NCBI GenBank assembly: GCA_024653325.1
Contig: JANLFX010000013.1
Coordinates: forward strand, 1 to 52,804
Direction: 5' to 3'
From: Anaerolineae bacterium
GTDB taxonomy: Bacteria; Chloroflexota; Anaerolineae; JACIWR01
Length of the DNA stretch: 52,804 nucleotides
Part shown: piece by piece, positions 32,538 through 40,489 of the stretch
Layout: every line of letters starts with the position of its first letter
How positions within the stretch are numbered: position 1 is the first letter of the stretch
The notes under the pieces: generated by a model
Seen by the model: the letters and a program-made list of their open reading frames with translations, nothing else
What the model was told of the DNA's origin: nothing
Database searches by the model: none
Translations under genes and position numbers: made by a program

Positions 32538-34385
32538 TTACTGGTTGCTGGTTGCCAGCTCCCTGGCCATGTCTTCTAAGCCCAGGGCTGCGAGGCGCTC
32601 GCGCGCGGGCCTGCCGGTGAGCGGGTCCCAGCCGCGCCAGGCATAGTACTCGTCCATCAGCCGGTCCATATCCGGGACACGGCCTTCGGCACCGCCCCCG
32701 GGCAGGGGCTGTAAGAGCAATTGGGGTAAGCGGTCATCGGCAGCGGAAAGGCCCAGCCGCACGTTGATGATCCGCTTGAGGTTGAAGGCCCGTTCGCCCA
32801 GGGGTAGCAAATCCTCGAGGGCCAGGTCCCAGCCGGTGGCCGCGCTGAGCATGCCCCGGGTAACAGAAGCCGGTGGGTTGGCGAATACGCACATGATCAG
32901 CGCGTTGTACAGCGTGCGCCAGTCCTGCTGGCGGGCAGTGATCCGGGCCTTCTCCGCCGAGGACTCGAAACGATCGCCCATGACAATGCCCAATTCCTCT
33001 TGTTGCAAGCCCTGATCCACCAGGTACATATCGCCCTGGTTGTGACACGCCCCTCGCGGTCCGGTGGCATAATTCACCGCCATGCCAAAGAAAGCGCGCG
33101 GGTCGTGCATGGGCACTTCCAGGCCCTTGACCTGCACTGCTAATTCTTCGACACCGAAATGCCGGGCCACGGCCCGCGAGCCCTCGGCCAGCAGGTCGCC
33201 GAAACCATAACGATAGGCGATCATCTCCATGAGACGGATGGCTGTTTCAGCATCGCCCCAGTGTAACTCCAGACCACCGGTGTCCCGGGTGGTGATAAGG
33301 CCCTGCTCATACAGGTAATAGGCCAGGGCGATGGTCACCCCGCCGGTGATGGTATCCAATCCATAGCGGTTGCCCAGGTGATTGATGTAGGCGATGGCCG
33401 GCAGGTCGTCCACCAGGAGCAGCGAACCGCAGGCGGCTATCGTCTCATATTCCGGGCCGTCCACCCGGCTCAGGCCATACCGCTCGCTGATGTCGGTCAG
33501 CCGCCCACAGGCGATGGGACAGCGATAGCAGGCCACATTTTTAACCAGGATGGTCTCGGCCATGGTCGCCCCGCCGATGGGAGTGACGTTCATCTCGGCT
33601 CCGGTGAAGTAGCGGCTGGGCATGTCACCAAGCATCATCAGCATCTCGGCGCTACCCGCCGTGCCCATCAGGCGCAGAATCTCTGTAGTGAGGTCTTCTT
33701 TAATGGCCTCGCGTGCCTGTTGTACATAATCTCTGAACGCTTGCTCGTCGGCCAGGGGCACCTTCCCCGTTCCGCGCACGGCGATGGCTTTCAGGTTTTT
33801 ACTGCCCATCACCGCGCCCATGCCGGTGCGACCTGCCGCGCGCCCCGCGTCGTTCATCACCGCCGCGTACTTCACCAGGTTCTCGCCCGCCGGGCCGATA
33901 CAGGCTACCCGCGCCTGTGGCTCGCCCAACTCCTGACGGATGGATTCCTGAGTCTGGTAGCTATCCTGCCCCTGCAGGTGACTGGCATCGCGCAGTTCGG
34001 CTAGACCGTCTTTGATCCACAGGTAAACCGGGTGCGCGGCCCGCCCGGTGAGCAGGATGCCGTCGTATCCGGCGAATTTGAGTTCCGGCCCCCAGTAGCC
34101 GCCGGAATTGGACTCACCCCAGATGCCGGTCAGCGGCGAGCGAGCACAGACGACGTAGCGCCCGCACGAGGGGGCTGCTGTGCCCACCAGGGGCCCGGTC
34201 ATGAACATCAACGGATTCTCCGCCCCCAGGGGATCGGTCTGCGGGGTGATGAGGTCATAGAGATAGCGGGCTGCCAGTCCACTGCCGCCCACGAACTGGC
34301 GCGCCCAGTTCAGATTCAAAGACTCGTCTGCAATGTGGCCGTTGCTCAGGTCCACGCGCAGCAGCTTGCCCATGTAGCCACTCAA
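32538..34385 (-). CDS. Tungsten-dependent aldehyde:ferredoxin oxidoreductase (AOR)
   Basis: TTG 34385 is the likely start: it gives LSGYMGKLLRVDLSNG, matching the usual MYGYxGKxLRVDL start of AORs, with GGAGG five bases upstream. The 615-residue protein shows GPLVGT, GRYVVCARSPLTGIWGESNSGGYWGPELKFAGYDGILLTG and the FeS ligands CYRCPIACGR near 285, with a late Cys in LIMCVFANP. AORs oxidise aldehydes to acids using ferredoxin, with tungsten-bispyranopterin and a [4Fe-4S] cluster. The adjacent Fe-alcohol dehydrogenase suggests an alcohol-aldehyde-acid route. The C-terminus runs into a GTTGCTGG-type repeat at 32529-32557. Confidence 0.92.
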   Translation of the reverse strand: MSGYMGKLLRVDLSNGHIADESLNLNWARQFVGGSGLAARYLYDLITPQTDPLGAENPLMFMTGPLVGTAAPSCGRYVVCARSPLTGIWGESNSGGYWGPELKFAGYDGILLTGRAAHPVYLWIKDGLAELRDASHLQGQDSYQTQESIRQELGEPQARVACIGPAGENLVKYAAVMNDAGRAAGRTGMGAVMGSKNLKAIAVRGTGKVPLADEQAFRDYVQQAREAIKEDLTTEILRLMGTAGSAEMLMMLGDMPSRYFTGAEMNVTPIGGATMAETILVKNVACYRCPIACGRLTDISERYGLSRVDGPEYETIAACGSLLLVDDLPAIAYINHLGNRYGLDTITGGVTIALAYYLYEQGLITTRDTGGLELHWGDAETAIRLMEMIAYRYGFGDLLAEGSRAVARHFGVEELAVQVKGLEVPMHDPRAFFGMAVNYATGPRGACHNQGDMYLVDQGLQQEELGIVMGDRFESSAEKARITARQQDWRTLYNALIMCVFANPPASVTRGMLSAATGWDLALEDLLPLGERAFNLKRIINVRLGLSAADDRLPQLLLQPLPGGGAEGRVPDMDRLMDEYYAWRGWDPLTGRPARERLAALGLEDMARELATSNQ

Positions 34386-34403
34386 TATGTCCTCCTTCGG
34401 TAG

Positions 34404-34422
34404 GGCAGGCTCGCAGCCTGCC
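34404..34422. repeat. 19-nt perfect hairpin (8-3-8)
   Basis: GGCAGGCT-CGC-AGCCTGCC lies between the AOR start and the Fe-alcohol dehydrogenase end. A second palindromic stretch (TCGCC...GGCGA) follows at about 34464-34490. There is no gene in 34386-34503. Confidence 0.7.
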
Positions 34423-34503
34423 AACGCCCCGTGGTAGGCGAAGGTGTCCTCACCGAGCCCCTTTCGCCTCGGTCGGGAGACCTTCGGCGATCAGCCGCGC
34501 CTA

Positions 34504-35667
34504 TCAGAAATCCACCTCCTTACCCGCGAAGGCATAGCGATACAGGCGCTCGATTTCCGCGGTGGTAGCCATCCGGGCGTTGGTCAGTGCCGATGCGTCT
34601 AACTCAGTCTTTTCCGTCAGTTCCGCCAATGCCGACTCAAAGTCATCAGCGCTGATGCCCAGCTCCGGCAGAGTGACCGGTTGCCCTATCCTGCGCATCA
34701 ACTCCCGAATGCGGTGGGCCAGCACGTATGCCGCGCGCCCGGCGGGCTCAGGTTCCATGCCGAGAAAACACACAATTTCGGCCAGGCGCTCACCAGCCTC
34801 CGCGCGCGTGAATTCCAGCACGTAGGGCAACGCCAGGCCCACCGCCCGCCCATGAGGGATATGCCAGACCGCGCCCATGGTGTGGCCCATAGCGTGGGCC
34901 AATCCCGTCACCGAGTTGCCGAAGGCCATTCCCGCGATTGTGGCCGCGTTGTGCATCTTTTCGCGGGCCTCGGCGTCGCCGCCGTCGGCATAGGCGCGGG
35001 GCAGGTATTCGAAAATCAATTGGATGGCTTTAAGAGACAATCCATCGGAGAAATCATTGTGCCAGGTGCTGATATAGGCCTCTACGGCATGTGTCAGGGC
35101 GTCCATGCCGGTATCGGCGGTGATCTGTGGCGGCAGGTTGATCACCAGACTGGGGTCCACGATAGCGATGTCGGGCATGATCTCCGGGTTTAGCAGGGCC
35201 AGTTTGCGCCGGCTCTCCAGGTCGGTGAGCACCAGGTACCAGGTGGTTTCGGCCCCCGTGCCGCTGGTGGTGGGGATGGCGATCAGGCGGGCCTTCCGGC
35301 GCAGCCCCAATTTGTCGAAAGGGTTGATCCCGGCAGGGTCGGCTTCGGGGTTTTCGTAGAGGAACCACATCGCCTTGGCCGCGTCCATACTGGAACCCCC
35401 ACCCAGGCCGATAATCCAATCCGGGCCGAATTCACGCATGGTCTGCGCGCCCCGGCGCACCGTCTGCAGCGAAGGGTCGGGCTCCACCTCGGCGAAGACT
35501 GCGCTTTCCATGCCGGCGGCCCGCAAATGCTTCTGGATAACCTCCACAAATCCCAGGCTGGCCAGGGTGGGATCGGTGACAATGAAAGCCCGCTGCCCCT
35601 CCAGTTCATCGAGATGGCTCAGAGCATCTTCGCCGAACACTATCTCCGGGGTTCGAAAATACCACAT
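34504..35667 (-). CDS. Iron-containing alcohol dehydrogenase
   Basis: ATG 35667 (MWYFRTPEIVFGEDALSHL) has GGAGTG upstream and matches the usual family start. The 387-residue protein has the GGGSSMDAAKAMW nucleotide segment near 90, IPTTSGTGAETT near 135, and the metal ligands in DALTHAVEAYIS (His), GLAHAMGHTMGAVWHIPHG (two His). It interconverts alcohols and aldehydes with NAD(H), using Fe or Zn. It probably feeds the AOR encoded next. Confidence 0.92.
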   Translation of the reverse strand: MWYFRTPEIVFGEDALSHLDELEGQRAFIVTDPTLASLGFVEVIQKHLRAAGMESAVFAEVEPDPSLQTVRRGAQTMREFGPDWIIGLGGGSSMDAAKAMWFLYENPEADPAGINPFDKLGLRRKARLIAIPTTSGTGAETTWYLVLTDLESRRKLALLNPEIMPDIAIVDPSLVINLPPQITADTGMDALTHAVEAYISTWHNDFSDGLSLKAIQLIFEYLPRAYADGGDAEAREKMHNAATIAGMAFGNSVTGLAHAMGHTMGAVWHIPHGRAVGLALPYVLEFTRAEAGERLAEIVCFLGMEPEPAGRAAYVLAHRIRELMRRIGQPVTLPELGISADDFESALAELTEKTELDASALTNARMATTAEIERLYRYAFAGKEVDF

Positions 35668-35694
35668 CAGATTACACTCCTTCCGGCCTTCCAC

Positions 35695-36105
35695 CTACTC
35701 CAGGAACTCGGTCTCAATCTTGGTGCAGGAATTAACGATCTCGATGGCGGCCTTGGGCACTTTCATCACCCTCATCATATCGCCCTTGAGCTTGAGCTTG
35801 CGGGTCATCATCCCCTGAATGGGATCAAGTTGCTTTTCGATCACCTTTCGCCAGGTGCTCATTGGGGCCGACATCCGGTAAGCGGGGTTTCTTTCGTCGG
35901 GGTTTTTGGTAGCGAACGCCTCGCGGCACTTGCCGTGCCACAGGTCCATGTACAGGTAGATCGTCTCGGTCAGGCTGCCTTCCGGTTCGACGATGAAGTA
36001 GAAATCACCCTCCCAGTCCTTGGCGGCCTGTGCGTAGGCTTCGTTAGCGTTGAGTTGCGCGCACAGAGCCTTGATCCATTCGTCAGTTGCAAATTTAATG
36101 GCCAT
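35695..36105 (-). CDS. SCP2 sterol/lipid-carrier domain protein
   Basis: ATG 36105 (MAIKFATDEWIKAL) has GGAGG six bases upstream. The 136-residue protein has the SCP2 fold pattern: an N-terminal helix, GDFYFIVEPEGSLTETIYLYMDLWHG strands, and MSAPMSTWRKVIEKQLDPIQGMMTRKLKLKGDMMRVMKV, the lipid-pocket segment. Such proteins bind acyl-CoA or other hydrophobic ligands. Leading the ADH-AOR operon, it may carry a long-chain or aromatic aldehyde substrate. Confidence 0.85.
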   Translation of the reverse strand: MAIKFATDEWIKALCAQLNANEAYAQAAKDWEGDFYFIVEPEGSLTETIYLYMDLWHGKCREAFATKNPDERNPAYRMSAPMSTWRKVIEKQLDPIQGMMTRKLKLKGDMMRVMKVPKAAIEIVNSCTKIETEFLE

Positions 36106-36190
36106 TGATGTCCTCCATAGAAATCTCCTTATACACATTTGAGCTCAAAGTTCCAGGTCCAAAGTTACCTTCTGCAAAAAGGCTCTTTTT

Positions 36191-36218
36191 ACCACAAAGG
36201 ACACAAAGTACACGAAGT
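36191..36218. repeat. ACCACAAAGGACACAAAG short-period tract
   Basis: A single-sided copy of the ACAAAGG repeat seen at 22250. It lies between the GDPD end and the SCP2 start. 36236-36294 is a CCCACCCACCTAACTACC-type microsatellite that overlaps the last codons of GDPD. Confidence 0.6.
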
Positions 36219-36266
36219 ATAAAGTTGCGAGCTTACCATTCGCCAGCCACCCACCCACCTAACTAC

Positions 36267-37046
36267 CTAACTACCCACCCACCCTCCCGCCACCTGCCGC
36301 AACACATCCGGACGATTGGTGATAATCGCATCCACTCCCAGGTCCAAAAGACGGCACATCTCGTCGGGGTCATCTACCGTCCACACGTTGATCCGATAAC
36401 CTCTGGCTTTCACTGCCCGGACATAGGCCGGGGTAACCATAGTGAAATCCGGGTGACGGGCCTCGTGAGGAGCCAGGGGCGCAAGCCAGGCTCGCCGCAA
36501 GTAAATCGGCAGGTTGTGAGCGTAAAGCAGGCCGGTAGGGATACGCGGGTTGAGGGACTTGACCCGTCGCAGGGCCAGGGGGTGGAAAGAGGAGACGATC
36601 ACCCGATCCACCAGATTGTTATCCTCAATCAACCGCACCACCTCTGCTTCCAACCCCGTGTTCACCAACGTAAAGGGGAGCTTAAGCTCGATGTTCAGCA
36701 GCAGGCGATAGCCGACGGCATCCATCACCTCTTGCAGGGTCGGGATGTGCTCGCCGGCAAAAGCGGCGTCGAACCATGATCCGGCGTCCAGGGCCTGCAA
36801 CTCGGCCAGTTTTTTTTCGGCCACCGGGCCGCTGCCGTCGGTGGTGGCGTCCACAGTAAAGTCGTGGATGACCACCACTGCGCCGTCTTTGGAGAGTTGC
36901 ACATCCAGCTCCACGCCATCGGCGCCCAGTTCCGCCGCCAGACGGAAAGCGGAGAGGGTATTGGCCGGAGCCCGCGCGCTGGCCCCCCGGTGGGCGAAGT
37001 TCAACACACGCCCTTGGTAAAAGTAGTCCAGGTTTTCAGCGGGCAT
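36267..37046 (-). CDS. Glycerophosphodiester phosphodiesterase (GDPD family)
   Basis: The 259-residue TIM-barrel protein has the GDPD signature FAHRGASARAPANTLSAFRLAAELGADGVELDVQLSKDG, with the catalytic His, Arg and acidic metal ligands, followed by VVIHDFTVDATTDGSG (second His) and LLLNIELKL (metal Glu). The C-terminal INVWTVDDPDEMCRLLDLGVDAIITNRPD is typical. No signal peptide is seen, so it is probably cytoplasmic, hydrolysing glycerophosphodiesters from lipid turnover. Its 3' end lies in a microsatellite, so its length may vary among strains. Confidence 0.93.
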   Translation of the reverse strand: MPAENLDYFYQGRVLNFAHRGASARAPANTLSAFRLAAELGADGVELDVQLSKDGAVVVIHDFTVDATTDGSGPVAEKKLAELQALDAGSWFDAAFAGEHIPTLQEVMDAVGYRLLLNIELKLPFTLVNTGLEAEVVRLIEDNNLVDRVIVSSFHPLALRRVKSLNPRIPTGLLYAHNLPIYLRRAWLAPLAPHEARHPDFTMVTPAYVRAVKARGYRINVWTVDDPDEMCRLLDLGVDAIITNRPDVLRQVAGGWVGS

Positions 37047-37070
37047 CTAAGATCAACCTATACACAGACA

Positions 37071-37153
37071 AGTTCAGAGTTTCAAGTTCAAGGTTCAAGG
37101 TTTTTTTATCACCCCCGCCTGAAACCTGTAACCTGGAACTTTTAACCCAGAAC
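37071..37153. repeat. TTCAAGGTTCAAGG short-period inverted repeat
   Basis: GTTCAGAGTTTCAAGTTCAAGG and its approximate complement (CCTGTAACCTGGAACTTTTAACC) fill the gap between GDPD and the AAA ATPase gene. A T7 run lies between the arms. Confidence 0.6.
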
Positions 37154-38448
37154 TATATCTCCACGAAATACGCCTCGCACGCCCGGTCAATCAGGTCACG
37201 GCTGAGCACCGGCTCCACGTTCAGGTAGCGGGCGATGTCTATCAGTTCATCCACAATGTCACGCGGCTGGCAGGCCCGCAACGGACGCCCTGGTTTAAGA
37301 TAGTGCTCCCTGAGCAAATATGCCAGGGCTTCATCGTCGTAAGGCACGCCGCGCGCCTTGCACACCCGTTTGAAAATCTCCCGATACTCCTCGAAAGTCG
37401 GATCGCCAATGTAGATTTTGTGCCGGATGCGGCGTAGAAACGCCTCGTCCACCAGGTCCTTGGGCTCCAAATTGGTGGAAAAGACGATGAGTACCTCAAA
37501 AGGCACTTCGATTTTGCGCCCGGTGTGCAGGGTCAGATAATCCACTCGCTTCTCCAGGGGCACGATCCAGCGGTTGAGAAGGTCGCGGGGCCGTACCTGC
37601 TGTCGCCCGAAATCGTCAATGAGAAGCATCCCGCCATTGGCCTTCACCTGGAAGGGGGCCTCGTAGTATTTGGTAGTCTCGTTGTAGGTCAAATCCAGCC
37701 CATCCAGGGTAAGCTCACCACCAGTAATGACCACTGGTCGGTGGACCAGCACCCAACGCTGGTCGAGATTAGCGCGTCCCCGAGCTTTTTCTCGTGCCTC
37801 ATTGCTTTCCTCCACCCGTTGATGGCTGGCCTCATCGAACACCTTAATGATTTGCCCATCTACTTCAATGGCATACGGCACGTAAATGTCGTTCTGGAAC
37901 ACCATCCGACCAATGCTCTCGGCAATCGAGGTCTTGCCATCGCCGGTGGGCCCATACAGGAAGATAGAACGACCGGAATTAGCCGCCGGGCCGATGCGGC
38001 TGAAGGCATCCTCATTGATCACCAGATGGGCAAGGGCTTTACGCATGGCCCGTTGGTGGATAGTGACACTGGAAAGGGGTTGCTGGCGCACAGCATAAGT
38101 GTAGGCTTCCAAAGTAACCGGGGCCGGACCGACGTACTCGCTGCGGTCCAGGACTTCGCGCGCTTTCTCGCTCCCCTTGCTGGTGATCATGTACTGGTAG
38201 GCGGCAGCGCCCAGGCCGCCCGCGCCTTTGACCTCTATATATTGTTCCCGCTTGAGGAACTCCAAGACCTCTTCAACCACCCTGGCAAAAGGCAGCTTGA
38301 CTCGTTCTGCGATCTCGTAGCCAGTGATGTGTCCCACGAAATATATCACCTTGAGCACCAGATCGGAGATGAATCCCAGGTTGAGGCCAGAATCCTCAAT
38401 GGAATTTACCGGAGGCGGTTCGAAACCCAGTGCTTCCCCGTCCGTCAT
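37153..38448 (-). CDS. AAA ATPase with N-terminal winged-helix domain
   Basis: The 431-residue protein has an N-terminal winged-helix-like region (about 22-95: FISDLVLKVIYFVGHITGYEIAERVKLPFARVVEEVLEFL) and an AAA module. Walker A GPTGDGKT is at 166-173, Walker B GGMLLIDDFGRQ at 272-283, and sensor-like IVFSTNLEPKDLVDEAFLRRIRHKI follows, as in MoxR-like ATPases. The 3-base gap to the response regulator gene indicates an operon. I do not recognise a named function; it may remodel a complex under control of the regulator. Confidence 0.75.
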   Translation of the reverse strand: MTDGEALGFEPPPVNSIEDSGLNLGFISDLVLKVIYFVGHITGYEIAERVKLPFARVVEEVLEFLKREQYIEVKGAGGLGAAAYQYMITSKGSEKAREVLDRSEYVGPAPVTLEAYTYAVRQQPLSSVTIHQRAMRKALAHLVINEDAFSRIGPAANSGRSIFLYGPTGDGKTSIAESIGRMVFQNDIYVPYAIEVDGQIIKVFDEASHQRVEESNEAREKARGRANLDQRWVLVHRPVVITGGELTLDGLDLTYNETTKYYEAPFQVKANGGMLLIDDFGRQQVRPRDLLNRWIVPLEKRVDYLTLHTGRKIEVPFEVLIVFSTNLEPKDLVDEAFLRRIRHKIYIGDPTFEEYREIFKRVCKARGVPYDDEALAYLLREHYLKPGRPLRACQPRDIVDELIDIARYLNVEPVLSRDLIDRACEAYFVEI

Positions 38449-38451
38449 GGC

Positions 38452-38853
38452 TCAGCCCTCGTTCTGTTCCTGCGGCTGGCTCTCGGTCAAGGCCCGGCGA
38501 ATTGTGGCCAGGAGATCGCGCACCACGAAGGGTTTGACCACGTAGTCGTAGAATTGCCCCTTGTGCTCGAGGACGCTCTGGATGTTTTCCCGCTGCTCGC
38601 GGGCGGTGAGCATGATCACCGGCAGGTCACGGAAGGCGTTGTCAGACCTAATTTCATCCAGCACTTCCCAGCCGTCCATTTCGACCATCATGATGTCCAG
38701 CAGGACCAGGTCTACCTGGTTTGTGCGCAATATCTGTAGTCCTGTGGGGCCATCGTAGGCGGACAGCACCTCGTAGCCGGCCCCTTCCAGCATGAGACGG
38801 CCCAGAGCAACCATGCCCTTGTCGTCCTCGATCATCAAAATGCGTTTGGTCAT
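38452..38853 (-). CDS. Single-domain response regulator (CheY-like receiver)
   Basis: ATG 38853 (MTKRILMIEDDKGMVALG) has GGAGG five bases upstream; the longer track ORF is a shadow of the neighbouring gene. The 133-residue receiver domain has the acidic pair EDD, the phospho-acceptor Asp in LVLLDIMMVEMDGWEVL, Thr in IMLTAREQ and Lys in DYVVKPF. There is no output domain, so signalling must be by protein contact. The downstream AAA ATPase is the obvious partner. No histidine kinase is in the window. Confidence 0.9.
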   Translation of the reverse strand: MTKRILMIEDDKGMVALGRLMLEGAGYEVLSAYDGPTGLQILRTNQVDLVLLDIMMVEMDGWEVLDEIRSDNAFRDLPVIMLTAREQRENIQSVLEHKGQFYDYVVKPFVVRDLLATIRRALTESQPQEQNEG

Positions 38854-38871
38854 CTCGCCCTCCTGTTGGAA

Positions 38872-38890
38872 GTCGGGTTGGCAACCCGGC
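38872..38890. repeat. 19-nt hairpin (8-3-8), one wobble pair
   Basis: GTCGGGTT-GGC-AACCCGGC lies exactly between the stop codon of the first DapA-Fae gene and the response regulator ribosome site. It has the same architecture as the hairpins at 198, 3414 and 34404. Confidence 0.65.
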
Positions 38891-40363
38891 CTACGGCGCG
38901 TAGCGGAAGGGATGTCTTGCGGATTCTTTCTCGTTGAGCAGCTCGTCAAGCTGCGGTCGGTTCTCCAGGGCCTTGCGGATGGCCGCACGCATGGCCTTGT
39001 AATTGTTGAAGGCGATGCGTGTGCGAATGGCCGCTGCCGGGTGAACGAAGACATTGGCGATCATACACAAATCGTCCAGCGCGTCTTGGGGAAGCACTCC
39101 GGCGGCGATTTCGTGTTCGATGGCCAGGTTCACACCGCGGGCGGCCTCCTCGTAAACGTGCTGGCGCTGCTTCTGAGTGCGCACTGTGACCGTGGGCACC
39201 AGCAGGGTGCGGGGTCGCTCGCAGATGACGCGCAACTCATGGCCGGGGCGTGGTTCGGTCAGCGCACGCTCTAAGGCCCGTCCCACGGGGCCGTCTTTGA
39301 GGCCCAGCAGCAGGTCAATGTGGGCAATCTCCTGGAATGGCGGGCCGGCGAAGCCCTCACCCACCTTCATGGTGAAATCCGCGAAGCGGGCCGGGGTGCG
39401 GGGAATGGCCGGAAAATCGCTGGTGTACACCTGCCCGTTTATCTCGAACTCACGACGCACGCGGGGGATCTTGCCCAGGTCCTCCAGTTGGATGCGCAGC
39501 TCCTCGCGGTCCTCGCGGCGGAAGGCGCCGCCGGGCATGATGGGATGGCGCGAATTGCTCATCACCAGGCCCATCATTTGCAGGCCCTCTTTGATGGCCT
39601 GCGTCGGCCCATTGCGGGAAAGGATGCGCACCAGTTTTTGAATCCTGGCCTGCCACATCTGCGCTGTGGCCAGATCGCCCCGCTGAACGGCGGCATAGAT
39701 TTCCTGGTAGATGTCGGGAATGAGATTGCCCCCGGCCAGGATGGCCCCGTCGGCGCCGGCGGCCAGGGCCGCACATAGCATCTCGTCGTGGCCGACGAAG
39801 ATGCCCACCACGCCTTTCACTTTCTCGAACAGGGCTTCCATGAAGGGCATATCGCCGCTGGTATCCTTGATGCCCACCACGTTCTCGAAGTCCCTGGCCA
39901 TGCCCTCCGCCGTCCACCACCGGTAATGAGTGCCCGCGCACTGGGGAATGTTGTACAGGATGAGCGGGATGCCCACCTCGTTGAGCGCCTCGTAGTGCTC
40001 GTATACCTCGTTGAAGGTGGGTTTGAGATAGTACGGGGCGGCGACCAGGGCCGCCGTCGCTCCGGCGTCGCGCGCCCAGGTGGTGAGAGCCACCGTCTCG
40101 CGGGTGCTGGGACAGGCCGTGCCGGCCACCACCGGTACCCGCCCGTTCACCTCATCCAGACAAATCTCGATCACCTGTTTGCGCTCATCCATGGAAAGAT
40201 ACGGGAACTCGCCCGTCGTCCCGCAGGGCACGACGCCGTTCACGTGAGGCAACACGTGGCGGATAAGGGCGCGAAAGGCTGCCTCGTCAACCTCATCCTG
40301 CGCAGTGAACGGCGTCACCAGCGCGGGAAAGATGCCTTTGAACCAGTTGGGTTTCTTGGTCAT
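38891..40363 (-). CDS. DapA-family Schiff-base aldolase fused to a formaldehyde-activating enzyme (Fae) domain, copy 1
   Basis: I start at ATG 40363 (MTKKPNWFKGIFPALVTPF), with GGAGA upstream. Residues 5-300 are a DapA/NanA-type TIM barrel: GTTGEFPYL at 49-56, Tyr137 in LILYNIP, and the Schiff-base Lys166 in GIKDTSGD. After a linker, residues 333-490 read like Fae: GEGFAGPPFQEIAHIDLLLGLKDGPVGRAL with His348 of the AHIDL motif, LLVPTVTVRTQKQRQHVYEEAARGVNLAIEHEIAAGVLP, and the Fae-like tail ESARHPF. Fae condenses formaldehyde with tetrahydromethanopterin. The fusion suggests an aldolase that hands an aldehyde to a C1 carrier or sensor. A paralogue lies upstream. Confidence 0.85.
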   Translation of the reverse strand: MTKKPNWFKGIFPALVTPFTAQDEVDEAAFRALIRHVLPHVNGVVPCGTTGEFPYLSMDERKQVIEICLDEVNGRVPVVAGTACPSTRETVALTTWARDAGATAALVAAPYYLKPTFNEVYEHYEALNEVGIPLILYNIPQCAGTHYRWWTAEGMARDFENVVGIKDTSGDMPFMEALFEKVKGVVGIFVGHDEMLCAALAAGADGAILAGGNLIPDIYQEIYAAVQRGDLATAQMWQARIQKLVRILSRNGPTQAIKEGLQMMGLVMSNSRHPIMPGGAFRREDREELRIQLEDLGKIPRVRREFEINGQVYTSDFPAIPRTPARFADFTMKVGEGFAGPPFQEIAHIDLLLGLKDGPVGRALERALTEPRPGHELRVICERPRTLLVPTVTVRTQKQRQHVYEEAARGVNLAIEHEIAAGVLPQDALDDLCMIANVFVHPAAAIRTRIAFNNYKAMRAAIRKALENRPQLDELLNEKESARHPFRYAP

Positions 40364-40409
40364 TGCATTCTCCTGCCATGAATTTGCCAGCTTCAGTACA
40401 TCACAATTC

Positions 40410-40489
40410 GTAGCGGCGGACAACCCTTTGGCGAAGCTCAGATCAGGCCCTGTCCGCCCACAAAAGTGGCCACAGCGGGCCGCCGCTAC
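40410..40489. repeat. GTAGCGGCGG inverted repeat between the two fusion genes
   Basis: GTAGCGGCGG (40410-40419) and CCGCCGCTAC (40480-40489) are perfect complements 60 bases apart, spanning the intergenic gap and the end of copy 2. They could form a large stem-loop in the mRNA between the two genes. Confidence 0.55.

Noticed and set aside
20970-37153. Short-period repeats as a CRISPR array
   Set aside because: The units are 7-9 nt, imperfect and without unique spacers, and no cas gene is present.
37525-38739. 404-codon + strand ORF opposite the AAA ATPase
   Set aside because: The minus-strand ATPase has clear Walker motifs; the opposite frame is a shadow.
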